DNA of 64,000 nt from Brucella pseudogrignonensis (GTDB taxonomy: Bacteria; Pseudomonadota; Alphaproteobacteria; Rhizobiales; Rhizobiaceae). Both the position numbers and the translations under genes were made by a program. Under the pieces are notes generated by a model. The model worked only from the letters and a program-made list of their open reading frames with translations, did not search any database and was not told where the DNA came from. Each line of letters begins with the position of its first letter. Position 1 is the first letter of the stretch. The DNA lies in the NCBI RefSeq assembly GCF_032190615.1, contig NZ_JAVLAT010000001.1:1806501-1870500 (forward strand), read 5' to 3'. This document shows, in pieces, positions 37,309-46,124 of this stretch.

Positions 37309-38534
37309 CGACGCAAGTGACAATCCGCTCGATAGGTGCGGGCGGCGATGGCGTCGCCAATCTTCCCGATGGCCAGCTGTTTGTGCCTTTCACATTGCCG
37401 GGCGAAGTGGCCAATGTCGCGCGCGAAAAGAACCGTGGCACAGTGATGGCGCTGCTCGAAATCTCTGATGAACGGCAAGATCCGTCATGCCAGCATTTTG
37501 AAGAGTGCGGAAGTTGCGCGCTTCAACATTGGCAGGACGAACCTTATCGCGCATGGAAGCGCGACCTTGTCGTCTCCGCTCTCAAGGGCCGTGGACTTGA
37601 TGTCGATGTTGAGCCGCTGGTCGCTTGCCAGCCGCAGTCGCGCCGTCGCGCAACTTTTGCGGCACGCAAGACGGAAAAGGGCATGTTGCTCGGCTTTAAT
37701 CGTCACCAGAGCCACGAGATTATCGATCTTGTCGAATGCGCCGTCACAGTGCCTGAAATCATCGCGCATCTTGATGACTTGCGTGAAGTTGGTGCATTGA
37801 TTGCGCCCGGTTCCAAGCCGTTCAAATTAACTGCAACTGTTACGGCCTCAGGGCTTGATCTGGCAGCAAGCGGCTGCGGTAAACTCAGCGATGAGCAACG
37901 CCGTGCGCTGACCGCCCTTATTATGAAAAAGGGCTTTGCCCGCCTTTCGCATGAAGGCGAAATCATCGTTGAGCCGAAAAAGCCGATCATCCATTTTGGC
38001 AAAGTGCCGGTTCCGGTGCCTCCGGGTTGTTTTTTGCAGGCAACAATTGAGGCTGAAGAAGCAATGGTATCGCTGGTTCAGGCGCATCTCGGCAAGGCCA
38101 AGCGCGTTGCAGACCTCTTCTGTGGTGTCGGCACATTCGCGCTGCGCATTGCAGAAAAAAGCGCAGTCCACGCGATTGAAAACGATGCGCCAGCACTCGC
38201 GGCCCTTGATCGCGGCGTGCGCCATGTGCAGGGTTTAAAGCCTGTTTCGGTTGAACGACGCGATTTGTTCCGCCGCCCGCTGATGCCAAAGGAACTGCTG
38301 CCTTATGATGCGGTGGTGTTTGATCCGCCGCGTGCAGGCGCTGAAGAGCAGGCGCAGGAATTGGCCAAATCCAAAGTTGGGAAGGTGGTTGCCATCTCTT
38401 GCAACCCGGTAACGCTGGCTCGCGATCTCGCTATTTTGGTGAAGGGCGGCTACCGCATTACCCGCGTGACACCGATTGACCAGTTCCTCTGGTCGCCGCA
38501 TGTTGAAGCCGTGGCGACGCTGGTGAAGAAGTAG
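37305..38534 (+). CDS. RlmD/TrmA-type uracil-5 RNA methyltransferase
   Basis: SAM-dependent 5-methyluridine methyltransferase acting on rRNA or tRNA; the exact site is unknown. 409 residues. An N-terminal TRAM-like domain is followed by an iron-sulfur type Cys cluster CQHFEECGSCALQHW (near 60). The SAM motif is VADLFCGVGTFALRIAE (near 270), and the catalytic Cys is in VVAISCNPVTLARDL near 365, preceded by FDPPRAGAEEQ. Translationally coupled to tlyA. Confidence 0.93.
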   Translation: MTTQVTIRSIGAGGDGVANLPDGQLFVPFTLPGEVANVAREKNRGTVMALLEISDERQDPSCQHFEECGSCALQHWQDEPYRAWKRDLVVSALKGRGLDVDVEPLVACQPQSRRRATFAARKTEKGMLLGFNRHQSHEIIDLVECAVTVPEIIAHLDDLREVGALIAPGSKPFKLTATVTASGLDLAASGCGKLSDEQRRALTALIMKKGFARLSHEGEIIVEPKKPIIHFGKVPVPVPPGCFLQATIEAEEAMVSLVQAHLGKAKRVADLFCGVGTFALRIAEKSAVHAIENDAPALAALDRGVRHVQGLKPVSVERRDLFRRPLMPKELLPYDAVVFDPPRAGAEEQAQELAKSKVGKVVAISCNPVTLARDLAILVKGGYRITRVTPIDQFLWSPHVEAVATLVKK

Positions 38535-38858
38535 AACACTTTATCGCAGTAACACTTGCATCTCACATTAAGAGTCTGGCTGTTCGCAATTGTTACTGGC
38601 TGACGGGTGTTTTCGGGATTCCCCTCGCTGCCGGATATTGCAGTAAAATTCGACTTTGCTAAAAAATGCAGACCTGATTGGGTGATTTTTACCCATTCAG
38701 GCTTTTCATTTCATGGCCTTGCATAGGATGTTTCTGTGCGTCGCATTGCCATGTTCATATCGCGTTTTGTGCAGATTTTGCCGACAGGCTGCAAGACGTA
38801 TCACCGGCGCGGTTCTCCTCCCAATCGTGAATAGCGCCCTGCGATAGACGATTATAAA
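38535..38858. other. Intergenic region after the RNA methyltransferase
   Basis: 324 bases; apart from the terminator at 38673 I see no gene, repeat or RNA structure. Confidence 0.5.
38673..38712 (+). terminator. Terminator-like hairpin after dxs-tlyA-methyltransferase
   Basis: CCTGA-T-TGGGT / ACCCA-T-TCAGG with one mismatch, then CTTTTCATTTC. It lies 138 bases past the stop. Confidence 0.6.
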
Positions 38859-39689
38859 ATGACTGAACATAGCTCTCTGCCGGACCTGAACGGCGTTTTT
38901 CCTGCTCGTGAAATCAAAATCAAAAAACATGGATTGGCGCATCTTCTGCTGTATCCGTTTCTCAGCATCATCTTTGCTTTTGCGAGTGTTGGTATTGCTG
39001 TTGCCTGGTTTCCGGGGCTTTACAAAGACCACCTGATTATGAACGATCCGCTCGTTCTCGAAGATGCTTCTGTTAATGACGGCCAGTGCCGCTCAAAGAA
39101 AATGACGGTCAATTGTAAGGCGGTCATAGTCTATGATTACGACGGCAAGCGCCGCGTCAAACCCATAGAATTCTCATTTGTGAGCTTATCAAGCGGGGAT
39201 TATGAAACCGATGTTGTCATGCAGCGGTCTGATCCTGAAAATGTTACGTTGACGCTTGCTATCGACGAATTCTGGAACCGCTTGGCGTTTGATATCGGCC
39301 TGTTTGCAATCATGCTCGCAATGTCTGTGCTGTTTCTGGTTCGCTTCATCCGTGTCAGGGGCAGTGCATCGGCGATGAAATCAGCTGCTGCTTTGCGCTT
39401 CGCATGGGCGAAAATTACGGCCAGCAAGAAGCATTTGGGTGCAACCAATATTACTTATAATCCGCTTGATACGACGCATAAGAAAAAGAGCATCGTTTCG
39501 CGATTCTCGAAAAAAGAAGCACCATTTATGCGTTATGCCGAAGCGGAAGACGAGACTTATGGCATCGTGGCCATACATCCGACGGCATATTTTCCCGTCC
39601 TGCTTGATGAGAATTTTGAGCGTCTTGAACTCACCGGACCAGAGCGTGAATCGGCGTTGAAGGCACTGGCAGCGCAAATTGCAAGCTGA
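38859..39689 (+). CDS. Two-helix membrane protein, function unknown
   Basis: 276 residues. Two transmembrane helices (about 27-50 and 144-165) bracket a periplasmic-side domain with two Cys (GQCRSKKMTVNCKAVIVYDYDG). The C-terminal third is basic and presumably cytoplasmic (FAWAKITASKKHLGATN; HKKKSIVSRFSKKE). I do not recognise the family. The gene is flanked by its own promoter region and a bidirectional terminator. Confidence 0.75.
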   Translation: MTEHSSLPDLNGVFPAREIKIKKHGLAHLLLYPFLSIIFAFASVGIAVAWFPGLYKDHLIMNDPLVLEDASVNDGQCRSKKMTVNCKAVIVYDYDGKRRVKPIEFSFVSLSSGDYETDVVMQRSDPENVTLTLAIDEFWNRLAFDIGLFAIMLAMSVLFLVRFIRVRGSASAMKSAAALRFAWAKITASKKHLGATNITYNPLDTTHKKKSIVSRFSKKEAPFMRYAEAEDETYGIVAIHPTAYFPVLLDENFERLELTGPERESALKALAAQIAS

Positions 39690-39692
39690 TTA

Positions 39693-39720
39693 AAAAAGGG
39701 CGGTAATTCCGCCCTTTTGT
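39693..39720. terminator. Bidirectional terminator
   Basis: AAAGGGCGG / CCGCCCTTT with a short TAATT loop, A-run before and TTTTG after. Shared by the two convergent genes. Confidence 0.85.
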
Positions 39721-40413
39721 TTACCGCAAAGCCCAATCAACCGCTGCTTCGGCATGAAGCCGTGTGGTATCGAATACCGGCACAGGGCTGTCTGTCTGAC
39801 CGATTAGCAGCATGATCTCCGTGCAGCCGAGGATGATGGCCTCGGCACCGCGCTCAACAAGGCGGTTGATGACCGCGCGGTATTCTTCACGCGATGTATC
39901 GCGCACATCGCCCACTACCAGTTCCTGATAGATGATGTCGTGCACGGTTTTGCGGTCGGCATCGTCGGGCGTTAGAACCTCAAGCCCATATTTTGCGGCG
40001 AGGCGGCCTTTGTAAAAATCCTGTTCCATCGTGAACGCGGTGCCGAGCAGTCCGACTTTTGAGAAGCCTGCGGCCTTAATCTTTTCTGCTGTCGGATCGG
40101 CAATATGCACAAGCGGGATCGATGTGGCGCTTTCAATGTCAGCGGCCATTTTATGCATGGTGTTGGTGCAGATCAGGATGAAATCCGCGCCTCCTTTTTC
40201 AAGGTTTTGCGCGGCTTCAATCATCAGTGTCGTCAGCTCGTCCCATTTGCCCTGATGCTGGAGATGTTCGATTTCGGCGAAATCCATCGACCACATAAGG
40301 CTTTTGGCAGAATGCGTGCCACCAAGTCTTGTGCGGACTTCGCGGTTGATAATGCGGTAATATTCCTGCGAGCTTTCCCAGCTCATCCCGCCGATCAATC
40401 CAATCGTTTTCAT
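39721..40413 (-). CDS. Aspartate/glutamate racemase family protein
   Basis: PLP-independent racemase fold, 230 residues, probably an amino-acid (aspartate) racemase of the YgeA/RacX kind. Both catalytic Cys are visible: FILICTNTMHKMA (near 82) and AIILGCTEIMLLIG (near 195). The N-terminus MKTIGLIGGMSWESSQEYY is characteristic. GGGAGG stands five bases ahead of the ATG at 40413, deciding against the ATG at 40428. Confidence 0.92.
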   Translation of the reverse strand: MKTIGLIGGMSWESSQEYYRIINREVRTRLGGTHSAKSLMWSMDFAEIEHLQHQGKWDELTTLMIEAAQNLEKGGADFILICTNTMHKMAADIESATSIPLVHIADPTAEKIKAAGFSKVGLLGTAFTMEQDFYKGRLAAKYGLEVLTPDDADRKTVHDIIYQELVVGDVRDTSREEYRAVINRLVERGAEAIILGCTEIMLLIGQTDSPVPVFDTTRLHAEAAVDWALR

Positions 40414-40430
40414 TTCTGCCTCCCACATAG

Positions 40431-40460
40431 AATTAAGGGCGGATCGCTCCGCCCTTTTGG
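40431..40460 (-). terminator. Hairpin after the LOG gene
   Basis: AAGGGCGGA / TCCGCCCTT with a 4-base loop; on the minus strand it is followed by AATTC, a weak U-tract. Confidence 0.6.
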
Positions 40461-40488
40461 TGTTTATGCAATCGGTTCAGAACCACGA

Positions 40489-41091
40489 TTACATCTTTTC
40501 GATGATTTTCGGATCGCCTTCATGTGCGCGGCCATTGGCAGCGAGGATTGCAGGCACGATGTCTTTTGCATCATCAATCACCAGTGGCTTAACCTGATGG
40601 GCGGTATGAATGAAGCCCTCAGTGGTCATGTGCTCAAGCAATGTGAGCATTGGCTGCCAGAAATTGTTGATATTGGCAAAAACCATCGGTTTGCGATGCT
40701 TGCCCAGCTGCGCCCATGTCATCATTTCCACGATTTCTTCAACCGTGCCAATGCCGCCGGGGAGGGTGACGAAAGCATCCGACTTCTGGAACATCAGATG
40801 CTTGCGTTCGTGCATATCGCCAACCACGATCAGCTCGGTCAACTCCTGCGCCTTTTCAAGGCTTGCTTCCTTGTCGAGCAGGAAGGTGGGAATAATGCCG
40901 GTGACTTCGCCGCCCGCTTCCATCACGCCTTGCGCAACCGCGCCCATAATGCCGCGCGTACCACCGCCATAAACAAGGCGAATGTCGTGTTCAGCAAGCG
41001 AGCGGCCAAGCGTGAGGCCCGCTTCGCGATAGATTGGATTTAAGCCCGTTGAAGAGCCGCAATAAACACAAATGGATCGAATCTGAGACAT
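40489..41091 (-). CDS. LOG family protein (cytokinin riboside 5'-monophosphate phosphoribohydrolase-like)
   Basis: Rossmann-fold hydrolase of the LOG/TIGR00730 family, 200 residues; members split nucleoside 5'-monophosphates to base and ribose phosphate. The two signatures are YGGGTRGIMGAVAQG (near 40) and LPGGIGTVEEIVEMMTWAQLG (near 108). The bacterial physiological substrate is not settled. A terminator-like hairpin separates it from the racemase gene downstream. Confidence 0.93.
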   Translation of the reverse strand: MSQIRSICVYCGSSTGLNPIYREAGLTLGRSLAEHDIRLVYGGGTRGIMGAVAQGVMEAGGEVTGIIPTFLLDKEASLEKAQELTELIVVGDMHERKHLMFQKSDAFVTLPGGIGTVEEIVEMMTWAQLGKHRKPMVFANINNFWQPMLTLLEHMTTEGFIHTAHQVKPLVIDDAKDIVPAILAANGRAHEGDPKIIEKM

Positions 41092-41176
41092 GATTTCTTG
41101 TGCGCTTTTGCGGTTTCAGCGTCAAGCGTCTCAAGCTATAACTGTCACGAAGCATCAATGAGGCAGGGAGTTTGAT

Positions 41177-41527
41177 ATGATGAAGAAGTTGGTTTTGGCT
41201 ATGGGTTTTTCGCTTGTGGCATCGGGTGCGCTGGCTGGAGAAATTAACATTCCTCTGCCCGACGACGTGGAAGTAACGGCAAACTCGGTTCTTTATAAAT
41301 GCGGTGAACAGAACGTTTCTGCCACCTATTATAATGCCGGTGAAAATTCGCTTGTGCAGCTCGAAATGGAAGACGCTTCGGTTATCGCAGCCAATGTGCT
41401 TGCGGGTTCTGGTGCAAAATATGCGGGCGGCATCTACATCTGGTGGACCAAAGGCGACAGCGCTGATCTCTATAATCTGATGGATGATCCCGATCAGGAA
41501 AAGCCAATCAGCTGTAAAGAAGAGTAG
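41177..41527 (+). CDS. MliC-family exported lysozyme-inhibitor-like protein
   Basis: 116 residues with a signal peptide (MKKLVLAMGFSLVASGALAG). The mature part resembles MliC/PliC inhibitors of C-type lysozyme: VLYKCGEQNVSATYYNAG, then GSGAKYAGGIYIWWTKGDSADLY, which contains the SGA-Y and WWTKG core of the family, and a paired second Cys near the end (ISCKEE). There is no lipobox Cys, so it should be periplasmic and soluble rather than anchored. Confidence 0.85.
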   Translation: MMKKLVLAMGFSLVASGALAGEINIPLPDDVEVTANSVLYKCGEQNVSATYYNAGENSLVQLEMEDASVIAANVLAGSGAKYAGGIYIWWTKGDSADLYNLMDDPDQEKPISCKEE

Positions 41528-41639
41528 TTTTCTTATAATCAGTACCGATAATGTTTGTAATTCGGCTCAACTTCTTGTGAGGCGCATAAAAAAGCGATAA
41601 ACCCATTGACTAATTTACTCATGTGGGTTTCGGGCCGAA

Positions 41640-42872
41640 ATGCAAAACAAAAGATACGGAATTATCGGCATCGTGCTGCTCCTTATTCTCGGCGGCGGCG
41701 CATATTATTGGACTTCGCTAAAAGATCAGGGGGTTACCCCTGGTTCAGACATAGCCGCGAAGGACCCCGAAACCGGCAGCGCATCCAAACCCGTTGTACC
41801 TGAGGCACCCGCGGTATCGCAGGTGCCGGAGAAAACTGTCGAGGTGGAACCGCAAGAGGCTGCATCGCAGCCTGATGCTCAGCCGGTTCAAACAACGTCT
41901 GCGCCTGCTAAAACGCCGGTGTTTGATATTTTGCGCGTCGAAGCCGATGGTTCCGTTGTGATTGCAGGACAGGCAGCGCCCAATGCTGACGTTGAGATTA
42001 TTTCTGGCTCCAGGGTATTGGGGACAGCCAAGGCGGGAGCGAACGGCGATTTTGCAATCGTTCTCGATCAGCCGCTTTCACCGGGCGATCATCAGCTTGT
42101 GCTGCGCGCAGGCGGTGATGGTGCCAATGTTGCGACTTCGGCGCAGACAGCAATCGTATCCGTACCAGATAACAGCAATGGTCAGGTTCTGGCGCTCGTT
42201 GAAGAGCCGGGTCAGGCCAGCCGCCTGATCACCAAGCCGGACGTGTCGGCACCGCAGGAGGCATCGTCGACGGAAACTGGAGAGCAGGCGCCAAAGGCTC
42301 AATCGCCCGTTGATGCACCGATTGCCATTGAGGCGGTGGAAATCGAAGGCAATAAAGTTTTCGTTGCAGGCAACGCAAAGGGTGGCAGCACGGTTGTCGT
42401 CAATGCAAACGATATTCTGCTTGGCTCAAGCCAAATTTCGCCGGAAGGTCGCTTTTTGGTACAGAGCCAAAAGTCGCTTGCGGTGGGGGATTATATCATC
42501 CGCGCCGATTTGCTTGATGGCAGTGGTCGGGTGATTGCAACCGCGCGCGTCCCGTTCCGTCGCGAGGCTGGGGAGAATGTCTCCGCCGTTGCAACGGGGG
42601 CGGGCGCGCAGACTGCAAGTGCACAGGATGCTGAAGGCGGGACACCTTTGCAGAAGGTGGATGGCTCGGTGATTATCCGCAAGGGTGATAATCTCTGGAC
42701 GATCTCCAAGCGTACTTATGGTCATGGCATGCGCTACACCACGATCTATCTTGCCAATCGTGATCAGATCCGCAACCCGGACCTTATCCTGCCGGGTCAG
42801 GTGTTTGTCATGCCGCAACAACCGCTCGCCGATGATGAAGTGCAGCGCCGCCTGCACGATTCTTCAAACTGA
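41640..42872 (+). CDS. LysM peptidoglycan-binding protein with membrane anchor
   Basis: 410 residues. N-terminal helix (GIIGIVLLLILGGGAYYW) anchors the protein. A Pro/Ala/Glu-rich spacer follows (55-100), then two Ig-like beta modules (about 98-185 and 225-305, each opening with a ...ILRVEADGSVVIAGQA / IEAVEIEGNKVFVAGNA-like strand). A C-terminal LysM motif (VIIRKGDNLWTISKRTYG...GQVFVMPQ) binds peptidoglycan. It may tether or organise the cell wall; the enzyme partner is unknown. Confidence 0.88.
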   Translation: MQNKRYGIIGIVLLLILGGGAYYWTSLKDQGVTPGSDIAAKDPETGSASKPVVPEAPAVSQVPEKTVEVEPQEAASQPDAQPVQTTSAPAKTPVFDILRVEADGSVVIAGQAAPNADVEIISGSRVLGTAKAGANGDFAIVLDQPLSPGDHQLVLRAGGDGANVATSAQTAIVSVPDNSNGQVLALVEEPGQASRLITKPDVSAPQEASSTETGEQAPKAQSPVDAPIAIEAVEIEGNKVFVAGNAKGGSTVVVNANDILLGSSQISPEGRFLVQSQKSLAVGDYIIRADLLDGSGRVIATARVPFRREAGENVSAVATGAGAQTASAQDAEGGTPLQKVDGSVIIRKGDNLWTISKRTYGHGMRYTTIYLANRDQIRNPDLILPGQVFVMPQQPLADDEVQRRLHDSSN

Positions 42873-42901
42873 TATAAACGCGTTATCTCCATTTCGTGAA
42901 C

Positions 42902-42927
42902 GCAGTGTCCTTTAGAAAGAACACTGC
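42902..42927. other. Inverted repeat after the LysM gene
   Basis: Perfect 7-bp arms GCAGTGT / ACACTGC around 12 bases. There is no T-run, so it may be a weak terminator or a second protein-binding site ahead of arsR. Confidence 0.4.
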
Positions 42928-42950
42928 ACAAACTTGCTAGTTATAGTATA

Positions 42951-42973
42951 ATCGTATATCGTCGATTTACGAT
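42951..42973. promoter_or_regulatory. Near-perfect 23-bp dyad overlapping the arsR start codon
   Basis: ATCGTA-x-ATCG-x-CGAT-x-TACGAT is symmetric except at three positions. A TATAAT box at 42947-42952 overlaps its left edge and the ATG at 42972 lies in its right edge. Together they form a compact autoregulatory operator-promoter for the metal sensor and the transporter gene behind it. Confidence 0.65.
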
Positions 42974-43307
42974 GAGTATCTCCCTAAAAATAACGACCCA
43001 CCCTGTTTCGGGCATGGATGATGAGGATGCTGCGCGCATTTATGCAGCGCTTGGCCATCCAGTGCGTATCCACATTCTCCGTCAGCTGATTTTTGAGGAT
43101 GCTTGCTGCTGCAAAGATATTGTCGGTCGTCTTGACCTTGCGCAGTCCACCGTGTCGCAGCATCTCAAGGTTCTCGTCCAGGCTGGCCTTATTGACTATC
43201 GGCCCGACCGCCAGACATCGCGCTATAGCGTAAACTGGCAGCAATTGACCAAAATTCGTTCGCATCTTGCAGCCTTCAGCAATGGCTGCTGCGAAAAACC
43301 TGTCTGA
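42972..43307 (+). CDS. ArsR/SmtB-family metal-responsive repressor
   Basis: 111-residue winged-helix repressor. The recognition helix region is [21 protein letters not shown]. Cysteines are unusually clustered: DACCCKDI at residues 43-50, in the place of the classic ELCVCDL metal site, and NGCCEK near the C-terminus, suggesting a thiophilic metal ligand. There is no ribosome site; the start codon sits in the operator dyad. The transporter gene starts 15 bases after its stop. Confidence 0.9.
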   Translation: MSISLKITTHPVSGMDDEDAARIYAALGHPVRIHILRQLIFEDACCCKDIVGRLDLAQSTVSQHLKVLVQAGLIDYRPDRQTSRYSVNWQQLTKIRSHLAAFSNGCCEKPV

Positions 43308-43322
43308 TCTGAAAGAAACACC

Positions 43323-45209
43323 ATGAGTGCCCCCAAAACTGTTTCTGCCGACTCCGGCGAGACGCTTAAAACCTTGCGAAATCTGTGGCCCTATATGTGG
43401 CCGTCTGAACGCCCCGATCTGCGTATGCGCGTGGTGTGGGCGACATTCTATCTGGTGATTTCCAAAATTGTGCTGATCCTTGTTCCCTATTTCTTCAAAT
43501 GGGTCACGAATGCGCTGAACGGTCAGCTCGATGCAGCCGATTATATTCCGCTCTTTCTTACCGGTGCGGTGATGCTTGTGCTGGCCTATAATGCGGCCAA
43601 GATCATTCAGGCGGGACTCAATCAGCTGCGCGATGCACTGTTTGCCAGTGTCGGGCAATATGCCGTGCGCCAGCTTGCCTATAAAACCTTCGTGCATATG
43701 CACCAGCTCTCATTGCGCTTTCATCTGGAACGGCGCACGGGCGGGCTGTCGCGTGTGATCGAACGCGGCACCAAAGGTATCGAAACAATTGTCCGTTTCA
43801 CGATCCTCAACACGCTGCCAACCATTCTGGAATTTGCGCTGACGGCGGTGATTTTCGCCTTCGCTTATGGCTTCTCCTATCTGTTGGTCGTGGCTGTTAC
43901 GGTCGTTGCCTATACCTGGTTCACGATTAAAGCGAGTGACTGGCGCATCAATATCCGTCGCGAGATGAATGACTCCGATACCGATGCAAACACCAAAGCG
44001 ATCGACTCGCTGCTTAATTTTGAGACGGTCAAATATTTTGGCAATGAGACCATGGAAGCCAAGCGCTTCGATGCGTCAATGGCGCGTTATGAAGATGCGG
44101 CGACCAAGACATGGACCTCGCTCGGCTGGCTTAACTTTGGGCAGGCTGTCATCTTCGGCGTGGGTATGGCGATTGTCATGGTGATGTCGGCGCGCGAAGT
44201 GCAGGCAGGTACGCAGTCGCTCGGTGACTTCGTTTTCATCAATGCGATGTTGATGCAGCTTTCCATTCCGCTCAATTTCATTGGCTTCATCTATCGCGAA
44301 ATCCGTCAGGGCCTCACGGATATCGAGCAGATGTTCGACCTTCTGGATGTGCAGCAGGAAGTGCAGGACAAGCCAACAGCAGCGCCGCTGAGCGTGGATA
44401 AGGGTGCAATCCGTTTCAACGATGTGCATTTTGCCTATGATGCAAATCGCCCGATCCTCAAAGGCGTAAGCTTTGAAGTACCTGCGGGCAAGACCGTGGC
44501 GATTGTCGGCCCATCCGGTGCGGGCAAATCCACGATCTCGCGTCTTCTGTTCCGTTTCTATGATGTCCAGTCAGGTTCCGTCACGATTGACGGACAGGAC
44601 CTGCGCGACGTGACACAGGAAAGCTTGCGTAAAGTCATCGGCATGGTGCCGCAGGACACGGTGCTGTTCAACGATACGATTGCCTATAATATTCGGTATG
44701 GCCGCACCGATGCAACCGACGATGAAGTAGAAAAGGCAGCCGAAATGGCGCAGATTTCCCAATTCATCAAACACCTGCCGGAAGGTTATCAGGCGATGGT
44801 GGGTGAGCGCGGACTGAAGCTTTCAGGCGGCGAGAAGCAGCGCGTGGCGATTGCACGCACGATCCTGAAAGCACCGCCAATTCTTATTCTCGATGAGGCT
44901 ACATCGGCGCTGGATACTGCGACGGAGCAGGAAATCCAATCGGCGCTTGATATTGTCAGCCGTGGTCGCACAACGCTGGTTATCGCGCACCGTCTGTCGA
45001 CTGTGATCAGCGCCGACGAAATTATCGTACTGAAAGATGGCCTGATTGCCGAGCGTGGTACGCATCGCGATCTGCTCTTGCAGGATGGACTTTACGCGTC
45101 GATGTGGAGCCGCCAGCGCGAAGCGGATGAAGCAGAAGAACGCCTGCGTCAGGTTCGCGAGAATGACGATATGGGCATCGTCAGCCGGGGCGTTCCGGCT
45201 GCGGAGTGA
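43323..45209 (+). CDS. Atm1-type ABC exporter (heavy-metal/thiol family)
   Basis: 628-residue half-transporter: six transmembrane helices (about 40-320) fused to one ATPase domain. Walker A GPSGAGKSTISRLL (near 395), signature LSGGEKQRVAIARTIL, Walker B ILILDEATSALD. The N-terminus LRNLWPYMWPSERPDLRMRVVW and FEVPAGKTVAIVG are typical of bacterial Atm1, which exports glutathione conjugates of metals or polysulfides. It is co-transcribed with arsR, so metal-induced detoxification is likely. Confidence 0.93.
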   Translation: MSAPKTVSADSGETLKTLRNLWPYMWPSERPDLRMRVVWATFYLVISKIVLILVPYFFKWVTNALNGQLDAADYIPLFLTGAVMLVLAYNAAKIIQAGLNQLRDALFASVGQYAVRQLAYKTFVHMHQLSLRFHLERRTGGLSRVIERGTKGIETIVRFTILNTLPTILEFALTAVIFAFAYGFSYLLVVAVTVVAYTWFTIKASDWRINIRREMNDSDTDANTKAIDSLLNFETVKYFGNETMEAKRFDASMARYEDAATKTWTSLGWLNFGQAVIFGVGMAIVMVMSAREVQAGTQSLGDFVFINAMLMQLSIPLNFIGFIYREIRQGLTDIEQMFDLLDVQQEVQDKPTAAPLSVDKGAIRFNDVHFAYDANRPILKGVSFEVPAGKTVAIVGPSGAGKSTISRLLFRFYDVQSGSVTIDGQDLRDVTQESLRKVIGMVPQDTVLFNDTIAYNIRYGRTDATDDEVEKAAEMAQISQFIKHLPEGYQAMVGERGLKLSGGEKQRVAIARTILKAPPILILDEATSALDTATEQEIQSALDIVSRGRTTLVIAHRLSTVISADEIIVLKDGLIAERGTHRDLLLQDGLYASMWSRQREADEAEERLRQVRENDDMGIVSRGVPAAE

Positions 45210-45230
45210 GGTGGCTTACGCCATCTCACA
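45207..45230 (+). other. Hairpin at the end of the Atm1 gene
   Basis: GTGAGGTGGC / GCCATCTCAC (one G-T pair) with a TTAC loop, overlapping the stop codon and lacking a T-run. Beyond it the AT-rich island begins. Confidence 0.5.
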
Positions 45231-45319
45231 GCTTTGAACCCAATTATGGGATAACTTACAGTTAAAAATTCTTGTATTTGAATTAAAATAAAAAATCCAA
45301 TATTTTAAGGATTTTTATC

Positions 45320-46066
45320 TTGTTCATAGGGCGCAGTAATTTTTTATCCTCTAGCTATTATTCAATGAGTAATATTTTAAGAAGTAAATCAAACGAATTT
45401 CGTTATTTTAACGAAACTAAATACATTCCATATGTAAAAAAATTGGATAACAATCCAACAATTGTTGAGAAAATACAAGATTTTTATTTCGAAAAAGACT
45501 TAAAGGAGAGTTATCAAATATATAATGGTAATTATGTTAAATCAAAATTTATTGCAGAAAAGAAGATTAAATTTACATATGGATTCAAATATATAGAAGG
45601 TGGTGATCAGTATAGCGATTTTATTTATTATGATCATTATAAGGGGTTCAAAAGGCTTAATATTCAGTTGCATGGAAATTTTATTGATAGTGAAGAAGGG
45701 GGGTACGGCGTTGTCGCTGTCGGTGGGCACAGTTACAGTCATGTAAAGGTTATAGATATTGCAAAAGATGCTGCTAAATATGAGGATTTCGATTGTATCC
45801 GTATGCTTACCTGTCACTCCGCAGACGGTGGTGTAAATTCAATAATAAGCAATGTTTCTCGCGCATTGCAGAAGCCAGTGAAAGGCTATGTGGGAGAGGT
45901 TGATAGATACAATCCTGTGCGCCTGTCTATGGTCAATGGAGGAAGTGGCGCCATAAATGGAAGGTTAGGACGATCGAATATTGTCCATCGTTACTTCGAT
46001 ACGCCTGGTCTCGATCTTTATGTTCGCAAAGGAAAGACGGTTATGGCCGGATTTGAATATTTTTAA
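45320..46066 (+). CDS. AT-rich orphan protein with GGH...C (caspase-like) C-terminal domain
   Basis: 248 residues from TTG 45320 (TAAGG ten bases ahead); ATG 45365 is an alternative without a ribosome site. The N-terminal 110 residues are Asn/Lys/Tyr-rich and unrecognised. The C-terminal domain has YGVVAVGGHSYSHVKV (His137), then IRMLTCHSADGG (Cys165, His166) and PVKGYVGEV. A His after a Gly-rich strand and a Cys after a second hydrophobic strand recall clan CD peptidase-like and polymorphic-toxin domains. No signal peptide. A decayed relative lies past the IS at 47067. Confidence 0.65.
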   Translation: MFIGRSNFLSSSYYSMSNILRSKSNEFRYFNETKYIPYVKKLDNNPTIVEKIQDFYFEKDLKESYQIYNGNYVKSKFIAEKKIKFTYGFKYIEGGDQYSDFIYYDHYKGFKRLNIQLHGNFIDSEEGGYGVVAVGGHSYSHVKVIDIAKDAAKYEDFDCIRMLTCHSADGGVNSIISNVSRALQKPVKGYVGEVDRYNPVRLSMVNGGSGAINGRLGRSNIVHRYFDTPGLDLYVRKGKTVMAGFEYF

Positions 46067-46124
46067 TTTATTGGAATAATTTCTATTTTTAGAATGATCG
46101 GGAGGTGAGTTGCATTATGTCTTA

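Noticed and set aside
40105..41043. Open frame of 312 codons on the plus strand
   Set aside because: It runs antisense through the racemase and LOG genes, both well supported.
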